The notes under the pieces: generated by a model
Told to the model about the DNA's origin: nothing
What the model saw: the letters and a program-made list of their open reading frames with translations, nothing else
The model's database searches: none
Assembly (NCBI RefSeq): GCF_001982605.1
Contig: NZ_MLCN01000022.1
Location: 98,093 to 162,092, forward strand
From: Alkanindiges hydrocarboniclasticus
GTDB lineage: Bacteria; Pseudomonadota; Gammaproteobacteria; Pseudomonadales; Moraxellaceae
Direction: 5' to 3'
Length of the DNA: 64,000 bases
Shown: piece after piece, positions 18,019 to 28,118 of the stretch
Layout of the letters: the number at the start of each line of letters is the position of its first letter
Position numbering within the stretch: position 1 is the first letter of the stretch
Made by a program: the position numbers and the translations under genes

Positions 18019-18501
18019 ATGGCTGATATTCAAAATGATCAAGTAGTATCATTTCATTATACCCTGACTGATGAAAATGGTACTGTGATTGACAAATCCG
18101 AAGGCCAGCCACTGGTATACCTGCATGGTGCTGGTAACATTATTCCAGGTCTGGAAAATGCATTAACTGGCAAAAATGTTGGTGACAAACTTTCTGTTAA
18201 TGTGGCTGCTGCCGAAGGTTATGGCGAATATAATGCCCAGCTGGTTCAGGAAGTTCCACGTAACATGTTCCAGGGTGTTGATGATATTCAGGCTGGTATG
18301 CAGTTTCAGGCCCAAACAGATGACGGCATTCAGATCGTTACTGTTAAAGATGTAAATGACGAAAGCGTATTTGTTGATGGCAACCACCCACTGGCTGGCC
18401 AAAACCTGAATTTTGATGTTGAAATCGTTGATATTCGTCCAGCTTCTCAAGAAGAGCTGGATCATGGTCATGTTCATGGCGCTGGTGGTCATCACCACTA
18501 A
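18019..18501 (+). CDS. slyD: FKBP-type peptidyl-prolyl isomerase SlyD
   Basis: A 160-residue cytoplasmic prolyl isomerase and chaperone. The split FKBP domain (VSFHYTLTDENGTVIDKSEG, YLHGAGNIIPGLENAL) holds the inserted IF chaperone domain at about 75-125. The C-terminal tail carries His-rich HGHVHGAGGHHH, a short form of the nickel-binding tail of E. coli SlyD. GGAAAAATTGAC precedes the ATG. A small hairpin (AATAACC/GGTTATT) lies at 17960-17983 upstream. The gene ends in a strong terminator shared with dusB. Confidence 0.94.
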   Translation: MADIQNDQVVSFHYTLTDENGTVIDKSEGQPLVYLHGAGNIIPGLENALTGKNVGDKLSVNVAAAEGYGEYNAQLVQEVPRNMFQGVDDIQAGMQFQAQTDDGIQIVTVKDVNDESVFVDGNHPLAGQNLNFDVEIVDIRPASQEELDHGHVHGAGGHHH

Positions 18502-18536
18502 GCCCTGCCTGAATCATATGGTTTGATTCAGACATC

Positions 18537-18577
18537 AAAAAAAGCCGCCTTCTTCTTAAATTAAGGCGGCTTTTTTT
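18537..18577. terminator. Bidirectional intrinsic terminator after slyD
   Basis: GCCGCCTT at 18544-18551 pairs with AAGGCGGC at 18563-18570, with seven A before and seven T after. It terminates slyD and can stop minus-strand transcripts from dusB. Confidence 0.92.
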
Positions 18578-18715
18578 ATAACTATTTTGAGTGAAGACCC
18601 TAGCTAGGGATTCGTGATGTTTTGACATGCTGCCCAAGCTTGCTAAAGGCCAGCTCGACAAGCTCACCCGCCATCAACGCATAAAAGAAACTGTTTTTAT
18701 TAAATTTTTATAGCA

Positions 18716-19741
18716 CTAATAACCTTCCAGCAAGTTTACTGTCTCACTGTATTGCAAGCGTTCACCCTGCTCCAGCAACTGGTTAAAATAGCGAGTGACG
18801 ACCTGTGCCTGCTCATGGGTGGATTCAACCTGATACATGGCTTGCCGAAATTCATTACTGGACTTTAAGCCCTTGGTATACCATGCAATGTGCTTACGCG
18901 CGATCCGGCAACCTGAATACTCGCCATAAAAAGCATATAACTCCTGCAAATGCTCCAGTAATACATTTTTAACCTCCAGAATATCCGGCGCAGGCAAGTA
19001 TTCGCCAGTATCCAGATAATGTGCGATTTCACGGAATATCCACGGCCTGCCTTGCGCGGCACGTCCAATCATAATGGCATCGGCACCGGTTTGCTCCAGC
19101 ACCAGTCTGGCTTTTTGCGGACTATCAATATCCCCATTGGCAATCACCGGAATAGCAATTTCCTGTTTTACCTGTGCAATCAGCGCATAGCGGGCAGCAC
19201 CAGTGTACATGTCCTCACGGGTACGGCCATGTATCGCCAGCGCTGCAATACCCGCCTGCTCTGCGTGTCTGGCAACCCGCAGGATATTTTCCTCACCATT
19301 ACAAAAACCAAGCCGGGTTTTTAAGGTGACGGGTACATCAACGGCTGCAACTACAGCATCCAGAATTTGGGCCACTAGACTTTCATTTTGCAGCAAGGCC
19401 GAACCCGCCAGCTTGTTACATACTTTCTTGGCCGGACAGCCCATATTGATGTCTACAATCTGCGCGCCATTGGCCACCTGATACCGCGCTGCCTCAGCCA
19501 TTTGTTGTGGATCAGAGCCTGCAATCTGGGCTGAAATTGGGGCCATTTCTCCATCAAAATTGGCCCGGTACAGACTTTTTTTATTCATGCGCAGGGTTTT
19601 ATCTGAGGTCATCATTTCGCTGACAGCATGGCCCGCACCAAAATATTTGCATAATGTTCTAAATGGCCGATCAGTGACGCCTGCCATTGGGGCAACAATC
19701 AGGTTATTTTTTAAACGGTACGGGCCGATTTGCATAATCAT
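18716..19741 (-). CDS. dusB: tRNA-dihydrouridine synthase B
   Basis: A 341-residue FMN enzyme that reduces uridine in the tRNA D-loop using NADPH (U17 for E. coli DusB). The FMN-binding start is VAPMAGVTDRPFR near residue 17; the catalytic cysteine is in DINMGCPAKKVCNKLAGSAL near 100-115; HGRTREDMYTG and ANGDIDSPQKA follow, with GADAIMIGRAAQGRPWIF typical of DusB. In enterobacteria dusB precedes fis; no fis gene follows here. A second ATG six bases in is equally possible as start. Confidence 0.93.
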   Translation of the reverse strand: MIMQIGPYRLKNNLIVAPMAGVTDRPFRTLCKYFGAGHAVSEMMTSDKTLRMNKKSLYRANFDGEMAPISAQIAGSDPQQMAEAARYQVANGAQIVDINMGCPAKKVCNKLAGSALLQNESLVAQILDAVVAAVDVPVTLKTRLGFCNGEENILRVARHAEQAGIAALAIHGRTREDMYTGAARYALIAQVKQEIAIPVIANGDIDSPQKARLVLEQTGADAIMIGRAAQGRPWIFREIAHYLDTGEYLPAPDILEVKNVLLEHLQELYAFYGEYSGCRIARKHIAWYTKGLKSSNEFRQAMYQVESTHEQAQVVTRYFNQLLEQGERLQYSETVNLLEGY

Positions 19742-20006
19742 TTGTCTGGAGTAAAACGGCCTATATCATATCAATTTCTCTGTTCAAATAAAAAACCAGC
19801 AACAAAATGCCGGGTTTTGTATGTAAGTGGCAAAACTTCTTACAACACAGGCACACAAGAGTGCTTTAGGCCTACATAAAAAATTGTCAGGATGTTGAAG
19901 CTTAAAGACTGAACTTAAAGGCTCAGCCTAGAGAGGATTACTTAAGTTTTTAACGATGAGTTTTTAAATCATAATTTTATGGTTTTTATAAACCTGGAGT
20001 ATAGCA

Positions 20007-20483
20007 ATGTCTGACATCACTAAAATTGCAGAATTAACACGCGGTATCAAATTTGCCATGGTGACTTTTGTAAACCATGAAGGCCATCTTCATTCTGCGC
20101 CAATGACTACACAGGATGGAGACTTTAACGGTACAGTCTGGTTTATTGGTTCTAAAGATTCTGACCTGGTACGCAGTATTCCCGGCAATGCACAGGTTAA
20201 TCTGGGCTATAGCGATCCTGCCGGCCACAATTATGTTTCCATTAATGGCGTTGCCGAACTGGTTGATGATAAAGCCAAACTGGATGAGCTGTGGAGTGAA
20301 GGCTATAATGCGTTCTTTGAGCAAGGCAAAGAAGACCCACGTATCCAGTTAATTAAAGTGATTGGTAATGGCGCCCAATATTGGGAAGGCGATGGCCGTA
20401 TGGTTAGCATTATCAAAATGACCAAGGCTGCCATTACAGGCGCTACCGCCAAGCTCGGTGAAACCGAAGGCGTTAAATTGTAA
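20007..20483 (+). CDS. Pyridoxamine-phosphate-oxidase-like general stress protein
   Basis: A 158-residue flavin-binding split-barrel protein of the general stress protein 26 type. Family features are FAMVTFVNHEGHLHSAPMTTQ at the N-terminus, GTVWFIGSKDSDLVRSIPG and the late ARG/YWEGDG-type region (QYWEGDGRMV). Members bind FMN or F420 and are linked to oxidative or general stress; no substrate is known here. CTGGAGTATAGCA gives a good ribosome site. The gene is monocistronic with its own terminator. Confidence 0.85.
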   Translation: MSDITKIAELTRGIKFAMVTFVNHEGHLHSAPMTTQDGDFNGTVWFIGSKDSDLVRSIPGNAQVNLGYSDPAGHNYVSINGVAELVDDKAKLDELWSEGYNAFFEQGKEDPRIQLIKVIGNGAQYWEGDGRMVSIIKMTKAAITGATAKLGETEGVKL

Positions 20484-20502
20484 TTTTACAGATAGAAGCT
20501 TC

Positions 20503-20533
20503 AAAAGTCCGGTGTCATAAACCGGGCTTTTTT
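20503..20533 (+). terminator. Intrinsic terminator
   Basis: AAGTCCGGT and ACCGGGCTT form a 9-bp stem with one mismatch and a 7-base loop, followed by a T-run to 20533, just after the FMN-binding stress protein gene. Confidence 0.88.
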
Positions 20534-20609
20534 ATTGGCCAATTTTTTTTTACGCTTTAACTTTTTAAACTTCATATACAAAAAAGCAGGCTAAAGAATT
20601 TGGATATAA

Positions 20610-20638
20610 TTGGTTACAAATTGAACTTATGGCATACT
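20610..20638 (+). promoter_or_regulatory. Probable sigma70 promoter for the DUF1615 lipoprotein gene
   Basis: TTGGTT at 20610-20615, a 17-base spacer and CATACT at 20633-20638 preceded by TG one base upstream (extended -10). The distance to the start codon at 20667 is about 29 bases. Confidence 0.55.
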
Positions 20639-20666
20639 ATGCCTTGCCTTGTCCTGTTTGAATTGC

Positions 20667-21848
20667 ATGATGTCTAACCGTGTTATTGGCGCCTTATTGC
20701 TTGGCGCATTTGCCCTTTCCGGCTGCCAATCCCAGACTGAAGAAACCGAAAGCCAGAGCCACAAAATTCTGGACACCAAGCATATTTATAAACTCATTCC
20801 AGCAGCAACCACCAACCGCATGGCATGGGCCAATGATGTACATGCCATTATGGATGATCTGGAAATTGAACGTAATCTCAGCAATACCTGTTCAATTGTG
20901 GCCGTCGTGGATCAGGAATCCAATTTTATTGCCGATCCGCATGTGCCTAATCTGGGCAAAAAGTCCATTAAGGAAATGAACGAAAGGCTTGAAAAAAAGC
21001 TGGGTAAAAAAATGGCTGGCTATTTTAATGACATGCTGGCCAAGCAGCCCTCGCCTGATGATAATTTCCTGATGCAGCTTGAAAAGGTTAAAACCGAGCG
21101 CGAGCTGGATGAACTATACCGGCAGATGTTCGAGTTCTTTACCAAGCAATACAAGATTAATCTGGTCACCAGTGCAGCCCGTATTATTGCAAGGCAGGAC
21201 ATTGAAGAAACCTTTAATCCGATTACAACACTGGGTTCAATGCAGGTGCATATTCGCTATGCAGTAGAAAACTCACGCAGTGGTAGCAATATCCATAAAA
21301 TCCGTGACGACCTGTATACCCAATATGGCGGGCTTTATTATGGTATTCATCGCTTGATGACTTATCCAGCACAGTATGAAAAGCCAATTTACCGTTTTGC
21401 CGATTATAACTCAGGCATTTATTCCAGCCGCAATGCTGCCTTTCAGCAGATGGTCAACAAGCTCTCAAAACAGGAATTAAGTCTGGATGGTGACCTGCTG
21501 TCCTACAACAAGGATGGCGATATAATTTCAGAACCTACGGCTACTGAAACCGCACTAGCCCAGTTATTTATGGAAAAAAGCATTGCGCTGGATACCAAAG
21601 ATATCCGGCGTGACCTGAAAAAGGAAAAGCAGCAGGAATTTGAAGAAACCAAAACCTATCAGCAGGTAGCAACACTGTATAAGGAAGAATTTAACAAAGA
21701 TGTACCCTACGCCATTATGCCAGAAGTTGTGATTTCCGGCCCCAAGCTAAGCCGTGATTACGATACCAACTGGTATGCCTCCAGAGTCAACCAGCGTTAT
21801 ACCCGGTGCGTTAGCCGTGGTAAACGACTGGGCTTTAAATTAACCTGA
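20667..21848 (+). CDS. DUF1615-like outer lipoprotein
   Basis: A 393-residue lipoprotein: MMSNRVIGALLLGAFALSGC is a signal sequence with lipobox LSGC. The mature part resembles DUF1615, to which E. coli YaiW belongs, including CSIVAVVDQESNFIADPHVP, a lysozyme/transglycosylase-like segment where a Glu (QES) could be catalytic, and GSMQVHIRYA. Function is not established. The start is the ATG at 20667 or 20670; a TTG farther upstream adds residues before the signal sequence. It lies alone between two terminator or non-coding regions. The DUF name is from memory. Confidence 0.72.
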   Translation: MMSNRVIGALLLGAFALSGCQSQTEETESQSHKILDTKHIYKLIPAATTNRMAWANDVHAIMDDLEIERNLSNTCSIVAVVDQESNFIADPHVPNLGKKSIKEMNERLEKKLGKKMAGYFNDMLAKQPSPDDNFLMQLEKVKTERELDELYRQMFEFFTKQYKINLVTSAARIIARQDIEETFNPITTLGSMQVHIRYAVENSRSGSNIHKIRDDLYTQYGGLYYGIHRLMTYPAQYEKPIYRFADYNSGIYSSRNAAFQQMVNKLSKQELSLDGDLLSYNKDGDIISEPTATETALAQLFMEKSIALDTKDIRRDLKKEKQQEFEETKTYQQVATLYKEEFNKDVPYAIMPEVVISGPKLSRDYDTNWYASRVNQRYTRCVSRGKRLGFKLT

Positions 21849-22065
21849 TTACCGATAGCCCATTCCACTAACTGATAACAACTCCTGTTTTTATCAATTA
21901 AGTCTTATTTGTTAGAAACCTGCTGGATCAATTATTGGCTTTGAATGCTTACCTCACTTGCTTAATACCATTAATAATTATTTTTAAAACTTAATCATAT
22001 ATTGGCTGTTTTCTACTTATAATCTATAACTGGGTGTATAAAAATTTAATCTTTAAATAATACCC

Positions 22066-22689
22066 ATGACTCAAAACCTCGATGTTGCAAGTCCCATTGA
22101 TTTACGCCAGATGAGCGATGCCAAAGCATGGGCCGATACTGCCCTGCAAAAACGTCCAGCACGCACTGATTTTTTCAACGCTTTTGCTACTCAGCATACC
22201 AATCCGCGTATTCTGGAACTGGGTTCTGGGCCGGGATTTTTAGCACAGCATATACTGGAGTGCATTACAGTGGATGAGTATGGTGCGCTGGATTTTTCTG
22301 AAGCCATGCATCAACTGGCGCAAGAGCGACTGAACAGCCATGGGCATAAAGTGCAATTTATTGAACGCAGCTTTAAGGAGAATCACTGGACAGCAGGCTT
22401 GGGGAAATTTGATGTGGTGATAACCATGCAGGCTATGCATGAATTACGTCATAAACGGTATACAGTAAATTTATTTAAGCAGGTACAACAGCTTTTAAGA
22501 CCCGGTGGTGTTTTTCTGGTATGTGATCATTATGCAGGCATGGATGCCCATGGCATCAGTGGCATGCAAAATAACCAACTGTATATGAGTATTGACGAAC
22601 ACTTTGCTGCCCTACAACATGCTGGTTTCAGTGATATCCGCCAGCTTATGGTGCTGCAAGGCATGGTATTGCATCAGGCTAAAATATAA
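22066..22689 (+). CDS. Class I SAM-dependent methyltransferase
   Basis: A 207-residue Rossmann methyltransferase. Motif I is RILELGSGPGFLAQHIL (about 46-62), motif II EYGALDFSEAMHQLA, motif IV KFDVVITMQAMHEL and motif V LLRPGGVFLVCDHYAG. The substrate cannot be inferred. A TATAAT box stands at 22018-22023, but no good -35 at the correct distance. The gene ends 10 bases before the end of proB on the other strand, with no terminator between. Confidence 0.85.
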   Translation: MTQNLDVASPIDLRQMSDAKAWADTALQKRPARTDFFNAFATQHTNPRILELGSGPGFLAQHILECITVDEYGALDFSEAMHQLAQERLNSHGHKVQFIERSFKENHWTAGLGKFDVVITMQAMHELRHKRYTVNLFKQVQQLLRPGGVFLVCDHYAGMDAHGISGMQNNQLYMSIDEHFAALQHAGFSDIRQLMVLQGMVLHQAKI

Positions 22690-22699
22690 AAATAGCGGC

Positions 22700-23833
22700 T
22701 TAATAAATCGCCATATGATCCCGGTGAATCATTTCTACCGAACGGTTCTCGCCCAGAATTTCATGCACCCGCTCGGAGGGCTGGCCAATGACCTGTCGTG
22801 CCGATTGCGAGCTGAAATTAACCCGGCCAACGGCAATGCGCTCACCATTCAGATTAACGCACTCTACCACATCGCCACGTTCAAAATGCCCCTCAACCTG
22901 ACGCACACCCACCGGTAACAAGCTGCGATGTTTCACCTGAATGGCTTCTACGGCACCGTTATCCAGTACCAGACGCCCGGCAGTTTGCAAATGCGCAGCC
23001 AGCCATTGCTTACGGGCCGTGATGCGGTCTTCATCCGCGGTCAGTAAGGTTCCCAGTGCCTCGCCCTGTACCAGACGCAATAGTACATTGCTGGTTTGAC
23101 CACTGGTAATCAGTGTAGGACAACCGGATTTTGCGGCTAAACGTGCAGCACGCACTTTGGTGACCATGCCACCACGCCCCAGCACACCGCCACCACCTGC
23201 CATTGCCAGCAGGCTTTCATCCATGGCCCGCACGGTAGACAGCAATGTGGCGCTGGCATCCTTACGTGGATCACGGTCAAACATGCCTTCCTGATCCGTT
23301 AGAATAATCAGCAAGTCAGCACCAATCAGACTGGCTACCATGGCAGCCAGCGTATCGTTGTCACCAAAACGGATTTCATCTGTGGCAACAGTGTCATTTT
23401 CATTGATCACTGGCACCACACGCCATTTGATTAAACGCAGCAAGGCATCGCCAGCGTTTAAGTAACGACGGCGATCAGCAAGGTCATCATGGGTGAGCAA
23501 AACCTGCGCCGTTTGAATCTGGTGCTGTAGCAACGCACCAGCCCAAGCCTGAATCAGGCCCATCTGGCCAATGGCCGCACAGGCCTGTAAAGCTGGCAAA
23601 TCATCAGGACGCGCACTAATTTTCATGCGCACCATGCCTTCTGCAACAGCACCAGAAGACACCAGAATCACTTCAATGCCCTGCTCATGCAGCATGGCAA
23701 CCTGAGCGGCCCAATGATTTATGGCCTGATGATCCAGACCCTGCCCATTGGCAGTGAGTAAAGCCGATCCAATTTTTATGACAACGCGTTTACACTGAAG
23801 CTGACGCTGATTGCCTTGCTGTAGCAACGACAT
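22700..23833 (-). CDS. proB: Glutamate 5-kinase
   Basis: A 377-residue kinase forming gamma-glutamyl phosphate, the first step of proline synthesis. The amino-acid kinase domain begins [10 protein letters not shown] and includes [33 protein letters not shown], and [20 protein letters not shown]-terminal PUA domain lies at about 285-370. The start is set at the ATG 23833; an in-frame TTG lies 18 bases upstream. It follows obgE by 36 bases on the same strand, a conserved pairing, and is likely cotranscribed. proA is not in the window. Confidence 0.95.
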   Translation of the reverse strand: MSLLQQGNQRQLQCKRVVIKIGSALLTANGQGLDHQAINHWAAQVAMLHEQGIEVILVSSGAVAEGMVRMKISARPDDLPALQACAAIGQMGLIQAWAGALLQHQIQTAQVLLTHDDLADRRRYLNAGDALLRLIKWRVVPVINENDTVATDEIRFGDNDTLAAMVASLIGADLLIILTDQEGMFDRDPRKDASATLLSTVRAMDESLLAMAGGGGVLGRGGMVTKVRAARLAAKSGCPTLITSGQTSNVLLRLVQGEALGTLLTADEDRITARKQWLAAHLQTAGRLVLDNGAVEAIQVKHRSLLPVGVRQVEGHFERGDVVECVNLNGERIAVGRVNFSSQSARQVIGQPSERVHEILGENRSVEMIHRDHMAIY

Positions 23834-23869
23834 GTTTACACTCAAAATCAAATTAACCGGTTTTTTTAC

Positions 23870-25156
<1,287 letters not shown>

Positions 25157-25219
25157 CTAAGGTTTTTAAGGCTGTTTTAGGCTTGAATACTTAAGGCCTA
25201 GCCCTGTACTTTTATATTC

Positions 25220-25558
25220 CTATTCGCTTTGATAATAACCTTCACTTAAGGGTGAATCCTGCGGATACAGTTTATCCTGTTGCAGGATAAGTTTCAGGTC
25301 CTTAAAAATTGACTGCTGTTGTTCATTGGGCTGGAGCTTAATGATATTGTCTTTTTGCTGCCATGTTCCACTGGACTCAATATCTGTAGCGCCATACACT
25401 AAAATGGCCTGATAGTTACCGTCAGGATATAGTCGCATCTCGGAACCCACTTCGGTAATGCCATGCAGGTAGTAGTGGCCAGTGGCAGCATTGGCGACAC
25501 AGATGAATAGACTACCAATAATGGTAAAGATTATCTTTTTAACAGATTGATTTATCAT
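25220..25558 (-). CDS. Small secreted protein of unknown function
   Basis: A 112-residue protein with a signal peptide (IIFTIIGSLFICVANA, cleavage likely after ANA). The mature part (TGHYYLHGITEVGSEMRLYPDGNY... then YGATDIESSGTWQQKDNIIKL) looks like a short beta-rich domain of a kind found in many proteobacterial periplasmic proteins, with a calycin-like pattern of alternating hydrophobics. I do not recognise a named family. It is monocistronic on the minus strand; the ribosome site is weak. Confidence 0.65.
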   Translation of the reverse strand: MINQSVKKIIFTIIGSLFICVANAATGHYYLHGITEVGSEMRLYPDGNYQAILVYGATDIESSGTWQQKDNIIKLQPNEQQQSIFKDLKLILQQDKLYPQDSPLSEGYYQSE

Positions 25559-25671
25559 TTTAGATTGCAGATTATTTGAACTGGTTAATTATTAGCAATC
25601 ATTTTAAAGCCATAATCAACCGCTTGCTTTAACCATTCTAAAAAAATTGTTACTGCATCAGATAATTGCAT

Positions 25672-25699
25672 AAAAAAACCCAGCCTAAGCCGGGTTTTT
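25672..25699 (-). terminator. Intrinsic terminator after gap
   Basis: AACCC-A-GC and GC-C-GGGTT form an imperfect stem; on the minus strand it is followed by a run of seven T. It lies 20 bases beyond the gap stop codon. Confidence 0.88.
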
Positions 25700-25718
25700 C
25701 TCAACACATAAACGTTGC

Positions 25719-27209
25719 TTAAACGCTAACGCTATCTACAGGAATATGCGGATAAACCACACCTGCCATTTGCTCGGCGATACGCAGAACCTGACAGCTA
25801 TAGCCAACTTCATTGTCATACCAGACATACAGGGTCACACGGTTGCCACTGGTAATGGTGGCTTGCGCATCATACACACCAGCAGTACGTGAACCAATAA
25901 AGTCAGAAGACACCACTTCGGTTGAATTGGTATAACCAATCTGGCCTTGCAGGTTGGAGTTTAAGGAAATCAGGCGGATATATTCGTTGATTTCTTCGGT
26001 AGATACTTCCTGCGCCAGATTCAGGTTCAAAATCGCCAGTGATACGTTTGGCGTTGGAACACGTACCGAATTACCGGTCAGCTTGCCTTTTAATACCGGC
26101 AGTGCCTTGGCAACCGCTTTGGCTGCACCAGTTTCGGTAATCACCATGTTCAGGGTGGCAGCACGACCACGACGGTCAGCCTTGTGATAGTTATCAATCA
26201 GGTTCTGGTCATTGGTGAATGAGTGAACTGTTTCCACATGGCCATTTTCAACCGTGTACTTGTCATTAATGACTTTTAGTACTGGTGTAATGGCATTGGT
26301 GGTACAGCTTGCCGCACTGATAATCTGGTCAGAATCAATAATGTCGCTATGGTTGACGCCATACACTACATTCTTCATTTCGCCTTTGCTGGGTGCAGTC
26401 AGGATCACACGGGCAACACCAGGGCATTTCAGGTGCTGGGCCAGACCTTCGGCATCACGCCATTTTCCAGTGTTATCAATCAGCAGTGCATTATCAATAC
26501 CATACTGGGTGTAATCCACCTCAGCCGGGCTGCCTGCATAAATCACCTTGATGTAATTACCATTGGCAATAATGGCTTCATTTTCTTCATCAATGGAAAT
26601 GGTGCCTTCAAACGAACCGTGAATGGAATCACGACGCAGTAAGGAAGCACGCTTGGACAAATCGTTTTCGCTGGATTTGCGCACCACAATAGCTTTAAGG
26701 CTTAAGCCACGGCCAACGCCAGTTTGTTCAATAATCAAACGGGCTAGAATGCGACCAATACGGCCAAAACCATACAGAACCACGTCTCTGGTTTTTGGTT
26801 CGCACTTGTTGCCTGCTACTGGTGTCAGGGCAGCTTGCAGAAACTCATTAATATCGCCGCCTTTTTGCTCGTAGTCAGCAGCCAGTTTGCCCAGATCAAC
26901 TTCACAGCTTGCAATGTTGTCAAACTTTACCAGTGCTTCCAGCAGAGGCATGGTGTCTACCACAGACAGCTCAACAGCAATCATGCGCGCACGGCGATGT
27001 GCTTTTAAAATCTGGATCACAGAGCGATTGATCAGTGAGCGACCATACACCGTAATAATAATGTCTTTTTCACGGTAAAGCTGTCCAATTAAGGCAATCA
27101 TGCGTTCAGCAATTTCTTCGCGATTTTTCCAGCGGCCAAAATGTTCGCTATGCAGGGCAACGATGGTCTCTTTGCTCACGGAGGCTTCCTCTTTGGGGTT
27201 AGCTGCCAT
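25719..27209 (-). CDS. gap: Glyceraldehyde-3-phosphate dehydrogenase, long form
   Basis: A 496-residue GAPDH. The catalytic domain starts with the NAD(P) motif GFGRIGR at 147-153; the nucleophile is Cys302 in SAASCTTNAITP and the partner His329 in ETVHSFT. About 145 residues precede the Rossmann fold (GRWKNREEIAERMIALIGQLYREK, VYGRSLINRSVIQILKAHR), an extension also present in Pseudomonas and Acinetobacter GAPDH. Organisms of this group run mainly gluconeogenesis, so that direction is likely. The ATG at 27209 is chosen; a TTG 21 bases upstream is possible. No ribosome site is obvious. Confidence 0.93.
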   Translation of the reverse strand: MAANPKEEASVSKETIVALHSEHFGRWKNREEIAERMIALIGQLYREKDIIITVYGRSLINRSVIQILKAHRRARMIAVELSVVDTMPLLEALVKFDNIASCEVDLGKLAADYEQKGGDINEFLQAALTPVAGNKCEPKTRDVVLYGFGRIGRILARLIIEQTGVGRGLSLKAIVVRKSSENDLSKRASLLRRDSIHGSFEGTISIDEENEAIIANGNYIKVIYAGSPAEVDYTQYGIDNALLIDNTGKWRDAEGLAQHLKCPGVARVILTAPSKGEMKNVVYGVNHSDIIDSDQIISAASCTTNAITPVLKVINDKYTVENGHVETVHSFTNDQNLIDNYHKADRRGRAATLNMVITETGAAKAVAKALPVLKGKLTGNSVRVPTPNVSLAILNLNLAQEVSTEEINEYIRLISLNSNLQGQIGYTNSTEVVSSDFIGSRTAGVYDAQATITSGNRVTLYVWYDNEVGYSCQVLRIAEQMAGVVYPHIPVDSVSV

Positions 27210-27568
27210 CACAGTAATAGCAGCAGGCAAGTTTTAAAGGCGCATATTGTAATGGAAAATTGCCTGCCTGAAAATGTTGCTAACGGATAAATAAGCAAGA
27301 AGTTTTGCCAGTCTACTAACTTTAGAATTTTTAATGTGATCCAACAGCGATTTATTAAGATGGATTAACGCATAACTAGAATAATGGTTAAATTTAAAAC
27401 AATAAACAAGATTATGAAAGTCAAGGTAATGAATGCCTTCATTCATCTACAAGTGATGATAAGGCATTCATTACCTTGATCTTAAACCTAGCCTATAGAA
27501 TGATGGGTCCTTAACACTAAACCAAAACCTCCTGTAACCAAGCCACAGCGACTTAAAATACAAGACAC
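27210..27568. other. AT-rich intergenic region between gap and a small gene
   Basis: About 360 bases without a convincing gene. The main content is the long hairpin at 27421-27479, listed separately. The gap promoter must lie here on the minus strand, but I cannot place it with confidence. Confidence 0.5.
27421..27479. repeat. Perfect 19-bp inverted repeat (long hairpin)
   Basis: The arm at 27421-27439 is exactly complementary to 27461-27479, with a 21-base loop that itself holds a possible 4-bp stem (CATC/GATG at 27444-27447 and 27455-27458). There is no U-tract on either side, so it is not a standard terminator. It could be a transcript-stabilising hairpin, a small transposon-derived element or a large operator upstream of gap. 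Confidence 0.75.
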
Positions 27569-27718
27569 TTAACTGGCATGATTATCAGCATGTTTGAGGT
27601 CATCTTCTGTATGGCTAAAGGCAAGTCCTTCTACCAAATCAATTGCTGAAGCCAGTAGTGTAATCATGGTACGTGTAACCAGCTGTCCTGACTTAGGCTG
27701 GATAGTCACTTTAATCAT
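27569..27718 (-). CDS. Small protein of unknown function (49 residues)
   Basis: A 49-residue frame starting at ATG 27718 with TTGGAGAAATCTC as a well-spaced ribosome site, which is the main support that it is translated. The N-terminal half (MIKVTIQPKSGQLVTRTMI) is beta-like and basic; the middle (TLLASAIDLVEGLAF) could form a helix; the tail is acidic/His-containing. No family recognised. An 8-bp hairpin (GCATCATC/GATGATGC, 27771-27803) lies just upstream of the gene. Confidence 0.55.
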   Translation of the reverse strand: MIKVTIQPKSGQLVTRTMITLLASAIDLVEGLAFSHTEDDLKHADNHAS

Positions 27719-28057
27719 GAGATTTCTCCAATTTATTTTCAGGTTTATTTCACAATAACGACTTGGTGCTGCATCATCCACGCTAAAAACACCACGATGA
27801 TGCGTGTTACAACAACTTTAATATATAAAGTCAGCTTGTAATCATCTACGGGAAACTACCCTGCTTTTTGTGTAAAATCAGATTAAATGTATAAGCAAAC
27901 CAGTAGTTTATAAAATCTAACGCAGGCTTTGGTCATATTATGTTAACAAATTCGTTTACAGTTACAAAACGAGTCGCTAAACATTCGGTTTTTTGCTGAA
28001 AACTAAAATTAATTTCTATTGGTTTTAACCGGCTTCTAATTTTTAAATTATTTAAAT
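27719..28057. other. AT-rich intergenic stretch, nothing coding
   Basis: About 340 bases between the 49-residue gene and the blc terminator. Apart from the small hairpin at 27771-27803 and low-complexity A/T runs I see no gene, RNA or repeat in it. Confidence 0.5.
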
Positions 28058-28103
28058 AAAAAACAGGAATATACCGTGGGCTTATATGGCATATTCCTGT
28101 TTT
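28058..28103 (-). terminator. Intrinsic terminator after blc
   Basis: AAAACAGGAATAT at 28060-28072 pairs perfectly with 28091-28103 (13 bp, 18-base loop). On the minus strand a T-rich tract follows, immediately downstream of the lipocalin gene. Confidence 0.85.
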
Positions 28104-28118
28104 AAGCGTACTAAAAGC

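Noticed and set aside
18598..18609. Palindrome CCCTAGCTAGGG near the end of dusB
   Set aside because: Too short a loop-free palindrome to form a useful hairpin, and no repeat elsewhere was noticed.
27234..27446. 70-codon minus-strand frame in the gap upstream region
   Set aside because: Its start lies inside the long hairpin, there is no ribosome site and the composition is that of AT-rich non-coding DNA.
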